In this document: positions 58,787 to 64,000 of the stretch, one piece after another
How positions within the stretch are numbered: the stretch's first letter is position 1
How the letters are laid out: each line of letters starts with the position of its first letter
NCBI GenBank assembly: GCA_021234155.1
Contig: JAJEKV010000012.1
Span: 7,220,448 to 7,284,447, forward strand
Length of the DNA: 64,000 nucleotides
Direction: 5' to 3'
Source of the DNA: Isoetes taiwanensis
Lineage: Eukaryota; Streptophyta; Lycopodiopsida; Isoetales; Isoetaceae
Position numbers and translations under genes: made by a program
The notes under the pieces: model-generated
The model's database searches: none
Seen by the model: the letters and a program-made list of their open reading frames with translations, nothing else
Told to the model about the DNA's origin: nothing

Positions 58787-59938
58787 GTCAAACATAGATC
58801 ATGAGTGGCTTGTTTTGCTTTTTCTGGTATGATCCCGATTGACGGAAGTTTTGGTTCCCCAATTGTAATTCCATTACTTCTCTTATATGAGAAGGAGTTG
58901 TCTTCATGACTTTTTTATCTTTGGCTTTCAATTGATCCCTTCTTGCTTTTTGTTTTACGGAATCCTCTTGAGCTGCCATTTACCTTTGTCCATTTGAAAT
59001 TCTCATTTTACGGCAATTTCAAATGCTTCCAACTCCTTGATCTTTTTTTCTGAGTAACATCCCCATTGGATGACTTTTCCTTTACTTTACCTCCATTATT
59101 ATGAGGGAGATCCCTGTTTTTCACACGCATTCCCATTCAATCGCTATCTTTTTGAAGTTCTGGCGATGATTTACAATCGAATACCGAAATGTCTTTGAAA
59201 ACATTTTTGGCATTGGGAAGGCAATCGGACCATCTAAGAGCTAATGATGATTCTACTCCAAAGGCATCTTTAAAAGGAATTGAGAGAGGGATATCTTTGG
59301 GACAGTCTAACTGGACAAAGGCTCTTGGAGGTCTCGAAGGGAGTATTGAGAGAAATGTAGGTACCAATTGAATTGAAAAGAAGCTTGAAGCATTCTTCAT
59401 CCCAGTATATAGGATTAAGACCGAAAGGGATGTAGAAGCAATACAAAGGTTATTCATTTGGTCCATATCAAGTTTTGGTGCCATTTCGGGAAGGTTAGTC
59501 TGTGAGGTCTCAAATGTCAAGGGACCATAGTTAAGAAAGAAATTTGCTGATCTAGCATTCCCACATTCAATCATGATATAGGGAAAGTTGAGCGATGCTT
59601 GACTTGGATTATGATCCCTTTGTTTAGGTTAAGCAGATAACCCCATAATTTATCAAGCTTAAGACCACATTTTTGGACCTTGACTATGACAGCACATTGA
59701 GACAAGGCATCAATTTTAGAATGAACAATCGGAAGATTGAGAGAAATACCATCATAGAGTCTCATTTTTCTTTCTCGGAGATAGGGATGTCTTGTCCTTT
59801 GCAATCTGCCATCCAATTCTTCATCTGACTGTATTTCCTGGTGCCGTCTTGTAACTCCATAGGGCCTGGGGACTTGAGTGACTGGGTCGAGAGGATGCAA
59901 AATTCCCCTATGATCAGGATCAGCAGATAGATTATCCC
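58787..59938 (-). pseudogene. LINE ORF1, middle part, frame-broken
   Basis: On the - strand, pieces in several frames continue ORF1 upstream of the solo LTR: IVHSKIDALSQCAVIVKVQK and WGYLLNLNKGIIIQVKH (59780-59590), then a 59574-59137 frame with IPFKDAFGVESSLALRWSDC, then a lysine-rich frame at 58979-58790. The first resembles the DUF4283-type RNA-binding region of plant LINE ORF1. I see several frameshifts. No CCHC zinc knuckle is evident. Confidence 0.55.
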
Positions 59939-60450
59939 AGATGGGTGATGCCATGGGATTGCGTATCCGGAAGGCTAGAGTCATGCCAGAGCCTGATTTA
60001 GCCCATCTGCTAAGTATGCACAGGAGGGGCGGATGGAGTGGTCAACCCTAGCCATTGATCTATGCCAGCCCTCGTCATTGCCATGACTCGGTCTGCTCTA
60101 TCTTGAGGCCTAGCCGGTCAGTCATCCTCCTTACGAGTCTGAGCCGGGGTAGGAGCTCTCATGATTTACGGTTTGTGATTATCCTCTTTGTATTGGTGTA
60201 TGGGTGATGCACTACCCTTCGAGGTAGTATTTGTATATGTTTGATGCTAGTTCTGATGTGTTATCGCTTCCGCTGTTATAGGAGCCCATAGGGGAAGAGG
60301 CGGCAAGACACCTTCCATTATTCCCCTCCCCCGCACTAGGGATCACCTCGAGTGCGGGGTAGGCGAAAGGGTCCGCGTGGGTTGTTGAGCGGACGGGATT
60401 TCTGCCGAATGTACCGGTGGGGTAGATATGTTTAGCGAGGGGGCGTCACA
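59939..60450 (+). mobile_element. 5'-truncated LTR fragment of the same family
   Basis: It matches the last ~510 bp of the solo LTR (58270-58781) with small indels, starting at GATGGGTGATGCCATGGG and ending GGGGGCGTCACA. The 5' two-thirds of the LTR are missing. I saw no target duplication. It also lies within LINE ORF1. Confidence 0.9.
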
Positions 60451-60651
60451 ATGGTATCGAGCAATGTTCTTGGTTGACCGGGGAACTAGCACTCGACCAT
60501 AACCATGAAGGTAGTCTAACAAGCCTATAGGAGGTGTGAAATAAACATTTCCACCGTTGAATTGAATGAAAATAGGGGAAACATTTTTCCTAGATAGTGG
60601 GTCGGGACTTAGGTTAAGTGTTAGGCGAAGGAATGAGTAAGTCAAATTCAT
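60451..60651 (-). pseudogene. LINE ORF1, N-terminal part
   Basis: A frame from ATG at 60651 reads MNLTYSFLRLTLNLSPDP ... VYFTPPIGLLDYLHGYGRVL up to the LTR fragment. Position and strand fit the start of LINE ORF1, but the family cannot be recognised from this piece alone. Confidence 0.4.
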
Positions 60652-60655
60652 CTTC

Positions 60656-61030
60656 TAGTAAATTTGGGTGAAAATTATGCATCTGCATCAAATTTCACAC
60701 CTAAAATGGGTAGAAGAATCATACCAATCGGAGACCAGTGAAAAATGGTGCAAATCCATAATTAGCACTTCAAACCATTAGAAAATTCGAAAACTTTTTA
60801 GGTATAATAATACGAATTAATACGGGATTAATACATATCTTAATAATTAAATAATTACTAAATATGGTGTAATTAATAAGGGGGGGCTAATAGATAGGGG
60901 TAATTATGGTGGGAGAATATTCCTAGGGACCCTCCCTTTTAAATATTTGACACCTCATTCTCTCTCTCCAACCTTTCACCTCCACCTCTCTCTTGCTCTT
61001 TTACGTCACCCATTTTCGAATGGGCAAGAC
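60656..61030 (+). promoter_or_regulatory. Upstream region of the H3-like gene with a TATA-like motif
   Basis: No coding region. TTTTAAATATTT lies at 60937-60948, followed by a strongly CT-rich leader (about 60955-61005), a combination common at plant core promoters. This places a possible transcription start near 60975, about 55 bp before the ATG at 61031. Confidence 0.4.
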
Positions 61031-62107
61031 ATGGCTCGCACCAAGCAAACCTGGGGGAAGATCGGGCCCTAGGCCCACCCTCTCCATGGCGCAGGCAGCA
61101 GGGCGGCACGTCAAGAAGGTCCCCGAGCACCTTCGGCCGAGGCCAGGCGACGAGGAGTCCCCCGAAGAAGCAGCCGGCCAAGCCTCCTTCCATGATGCCG
61201 GTGGAGAGTCCCAAAGAAAGCAGGCCTTGCGCAGGTAATGAGAACCGGGCGAAGTCTCGCCATTTCGGCCCCTGGACACCAAAGTGGAAGAAGAGGTGGG
61301 AAGAACGTGCAACAACAAATGTAGGGGAAGCGTCCTTCAAGCCCAAAGAAGAAGGGCAAGGAGAAAGTCATGGAGTGGCCTGAGGAGAGGGCAGCTTAGG
61401 GAAGAAGAGGGAGCGGGAGCCGAGCTGAGGCAAGGCAGGAAAGGAGAACTAAGAGGAAGAACGATAGGTCTCACCGGACCGGGTCGGGCCATAGAGGAGC
61501 CTGGGAGGAAGAGGAGGCAATGGAGGGCGGTAGTGGAGAAGAGGAGGAGGAGCAAAGATCGTGACCCGGGACGTAATTCACCCTACCCTAAGTGGCCGTA
61601 ACCACCAAAAGTGGTGAAGAAGCGTATGGAAGGGCATTCAAGGCCCGACTGTGATCGCGATTAAAAGCGTAAAAAATGGCGGTATTACAAGGAGTAATCC
61701 GTCGTTGGGCCAGGTACAACGATTGGTATTGCCGCCCGAGGAGGTGCGGAGTTGTGGAGGGGCGGCAGGCGAAGAAGAACCAGCCCAAGCCACCCCCACC
61801 TAGACCGGAAAACCCAAGAGGTTTCCACGGGCGAACGAACACCGGGTGTTTAGGAGATTAAGCACTTCCGGATGTGCACAAATCTCGATAAGGAAGCGCC
61901 CAGCCGTCTCCTTAGGGAAATGTAATGGGAGTTAGGACCGATTATAGGGTTACCCCTCTAATGACCCGGGCCCTGCAAGAGGCCGCCGAAGCAGAGCTGG
62001 TGCAGCTCTTCGAGGAAGGGAACCTCTGTGCAATCCATGCTAAGCGAGTCACCCTCATGCCGAAGGACATTCACTTAGCACGGAGGATCCGCAGGGAGAG
62101 GCCCTAG
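61031..62107 (+). pseudogene. Histone H3 relative with CENH3-like residues, frame-broken
   Basis: Histone H3 and its centromeric variant CENH3 package DNA into nucleosomes. The start reads MARTKQT, as in H3. A long basic, proline-rich tail follows in shifted frames (SPKKQPAKPPSMMPV). A possible splice donor GCAG/GTAATG lies at 61231-61240. The core starts near 61780 with KPKRF, then RTPGV, a TAG, and EIKHFRMCTNL, KEAP and SRLLREM. A shift at about 61923 leads into the final frame to 62107, with [20 protein letters not shown] and [22 protein letters not shown]-x3-TNL and VTLM resemble plant CENH3; H3 has KYQKSTEL and VTIM. The segment before ALQEAA has about H3 length, without the usual CENH3 loop extension. 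It could be a true gene damaged by sequence errors or a pseudogene. Confidence 0.7.
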
Positions 62108-62854
62108 GCCTTAAATTTTGTAAATTTTGTTAAGAAAAGTTAAAATTGCATGTAACTGTTTTTCTTATTAATATAAAAGTTATTTTCCCCTGTAATTAGA
62201 AAAGTGTTGGATGCTTGAAATTTAGGAAATAGAACCCAATTGTGGTAGAACTCTTCATAGCATGCTTAGGAATACCCTAGAAATCATAACTACAACGAAA
62301 ATTTGGCAAAAAAAATCATCAAAAAAAGCAAAAATTGGGCCAACCGGGTGAGACCGCGCCAATGGCCTCTGCGTCGTGATCTTGGTGGCGTTTTATGATT
62401 CACCCGACTGCCCCAAAAACATGCTTTTAGATGTCAGTTTTGCTCAAAATAAGTTGCTAGTTAGCTTAGAATCGGCCCAATTAGCCATGTTAGCATCTTG
62501 AAATTCCCAAAAATCACCAAAAATGGCTCCAAAATAGGCCAACCGGGTGAGACCACGCCAAACGCGTCTGCGTCCGCGACGCAGAGGCCATCCGCGCGGA
62601 TTCACCCGGGTCAGCCCATTTTTGACCCAAATTAGCCAAATTTGATCCAACAAATTGCCATGTAGTGTTTCTTGCTTTGTTTTGCTTAAGTTTGCACTTC
62701 ATGGTAGTTCATTTGGACACCCAGAGCCATCGAACCAAGGCCGTCTTAGGTAGGTACCTTTTTGCACGAACCCCGAGGTCACCTATAGTCTATAAAAATA
62801 GGTCTCATTTGCCATTTTTCTTTCTGAGCTGCTCCGGCCCCTTAGGGCGATTTT
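62108..62854. other. Unrecognised stretch with a repeated GGGTGAGACC segment and a TATA box
   Basis: No gene. A segment GCCAACCGGGTGAGACC followed by CGCCAA and CTGCGTC occurs at about 62338 and again at about 62537. A good TATA box (TATAAAAATAGG, 62791-62802) precedes an unassigned open frame. The stretch could be the LTR of a further element, but no ends were identified. Confidence 0.4.
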
Positions 62855-63257
62855 TTGAAACCCAGCGATCTTTGCAAGCCATTTTACGCACCCTTTCCTA
62901 CTCAATGGCCCGGCAACTTTGAGAGGTGGTACAATCTTTGCAAAGCCATATCCATCGACTTCCGTAGATCAAGCCTTCTCGTGTTCGACCACTTGTTTGA
63001 TCTGCATGCAACTCGACTAGAACACCCTACTACGGACATTATGTGCCAATATGACCGGCAAGTCCTGCCTTGGGAAGTTAGGCGCCCCTAGGGGAGGAAT
63101 TGGGTTTCTCTTGAGTCACTCACCCAAGCCTTAAGTGAGAGTTGGGAGGATCCAAGGGCAAGAAACAACTATGGGATAGGACTAGGACCATGCCCGTTAC
63201 ATGACCCTGCGGACATAATAGGCATAGGTACCTTTAGGTCCCGGGCAGACCCTTGCC
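62855..63257 (+). other. Unassigned protein-like stretch
   Basis: A frame at 62855-63091 (with ERWYNLCKAISIDFRRSSLL and CQYDRQVLPWEVRRP) continues weakly after a stop. It looks protein-like, and its placement after a TATA box would suit a gag or host gene, but I recognise no domain. Confidence 0.2.
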
Positions 63258-63768
63258 CTTTTCATGCACTATAAGTCAATCAACAAAGTAGGGGAACCTT
63301 ACTACATTCAGACCCCCTTAGACTTAGCGCCACTTGATACCCGTAGGGGCCGGGATCAAATCGAATATAGAGTCCTCGCCTATGAATACCATGGCACGGC
63401 GTCCCGGGGGGCACCATCTGCAGATCTCACGAAGACTACTGGCGACTAGGGGAGCAAAACCCGAGAATGGGAGAACAGGGGAGGCAACAAGGATGCAGAG
63501 GTACATGTCGAGGGGCGACGGCGACATCAGAGAAGAACTACCGGAGCCTCCGGTCCGGCATCCGGCACTATCGTAGATAGTCATCGGCGGGGAGGAGTAC
63601 ATTTTGCAAGCGACATCCTCAACTTGTCGTATTGCGGGAGCGGGGGTCTTGAATCGGCGAACTCTTAGGCATGATAGCACATGGCAAGAGCGCGAGACTT
63701 CATCGACTACTCATACGGGGAGATTCCAAAGGGAGCTAGCGGAGAACACTCTTATCTTTGGGGAGACA
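63258..63768. other. No recognised gene
   Basis: Short frames on both strands with no recognisable domain. GC content is higher than in most of the window. Confidence 0.3.
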
Positions 63769-64000
63769 ATGTCGGACATAGCAGCCTATCGGCGAGATAA
63801 AGGGAGATCTCTATCGGCCGAGGAACCTATCATCTCGGAGGAGGAGTTCCAGCCGGATCTGAGTACACTCTACAAGCCGGGGAGGGGCCCAAGCTCAAAG
63901 CCGACCCGATTCGAGCCGAGGAGCATGAGGGGAAGGGTCCAGCGGCATCAACTTGGACAACAACCCGGCATGTGGAGAGATCATGAAGATCTTATGGCGG
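63769..64000 (+). CDS. Unassigned open frame running off the window end
   Basis: From ATG at 63769 the frame is open for 77 codons to the last base. It contains MSDIAAYRRDKGRSLSAEEP, an acidic EEEFQ stretch and then an Arg/Pro-rich region. The frame is also open upstream of this ATG for some distance, so the true start is unknown. I recognise no domain. It may be a gag-like or disordered protein, or chance. Confidence 0.25.
   Translation, partial: MSDIAAYRRDKGRSLSAEEPIISEEEFQPDLSTLYKPGRGPSSKPTRFEPRSMRGRVQRHQLGQQPGMWRDHEDLMA

Larger units (their letters stand above)
50904..60655 (-). mobile_element. L1-type LINE, near full length, with three later insertions
   Basis: On the - strand the order is ORF1 pieces (60651-56411), ORF2 with endonuclease and reverse transcriptase (56086-52256), a 3' untranslated region, and a poly(A) tail (T28 on the + strand). 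Removing the MITE-like insert, the solo LTR and the partial LTR leaves about 7.2 kb, a usual size for plant L1s. The 5' end is uncertain, and no target-site duplication was found by eye. All coding parts carry stops, so the copy is dead. Confidence 0.85.

Overview
The window is nuclear DNA of a land plant. It is almost entirely repeats and nested mobile elements, with decayed genes between them. The evidence is chromodomain-type Ty3 pol, a plant L1-type LINE, a CACTA transposon, a PLS/E-type PPR fragment and plant-style short introns. The wording of the PPR fragment, and a ParB/amino-methyltransferase-like gene, point to a seedless vascular plant such as a fern. That is inference. I found no intact cellular gene, rRNA or functional tRNA.

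Layout. 1-2363: a ~310-bp direct repeat (32-340 and 2053-2363) around unrecognised DNA. 2364-21430: a satellite array of ~1.1-kb monomers with six ~0.46-kb versions that all lack the same ~640 bp. 21431-21975: a sharply CpG-rich, non-coding block on the array edge. 22617-25242 and 40674-45083: one decayed Ty3/gypsy chromovirus on the + strand, split between reverse transcriptase and RNase H by a 15.4-kb CACTA element (25243-40670) with a perfect AAC target duplication. The CACTA has CGTCAG-rich subterminal ends, no transposase that I can see, a broken PPR fragment and several internal duplications. 45084-46906: gag and protease of a second LTR retrotransposon on the - strand.

47775-50434 (-): a decaying two-part gene with a ParB-like N-terminal region and a beta-class amino-methyltransferase-like C-terminal region. 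It lies behind what looks like a heat-shock promoter (five-module HSE plus TATA box). 50904-60655 (-): a full-size L1-type LINE with endonuclease, reverse transcriptase and zinc-binding domains. It contains a MITE-like element, a solo LTR with a TCAAT duplication and a second LTR fragment. 61031-62107 (+): a frame-broken histone H3 relative that begins MARTKQT and has residues typical of centromeric H3 (CENH3). 62108-64000: unrecognised DNA with a TATA box and one open frame running off the end.

Insertion order can be read from the nesting: the Ty3 chromovirus predates the CACTA insertion, and the LINE predates the solo LTR. Frames are broken in nearly every coding segment and satellite copies differ mostly by small indels. 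Either most of this DNA is decayed, or the underlying sequence carries many indel errors.
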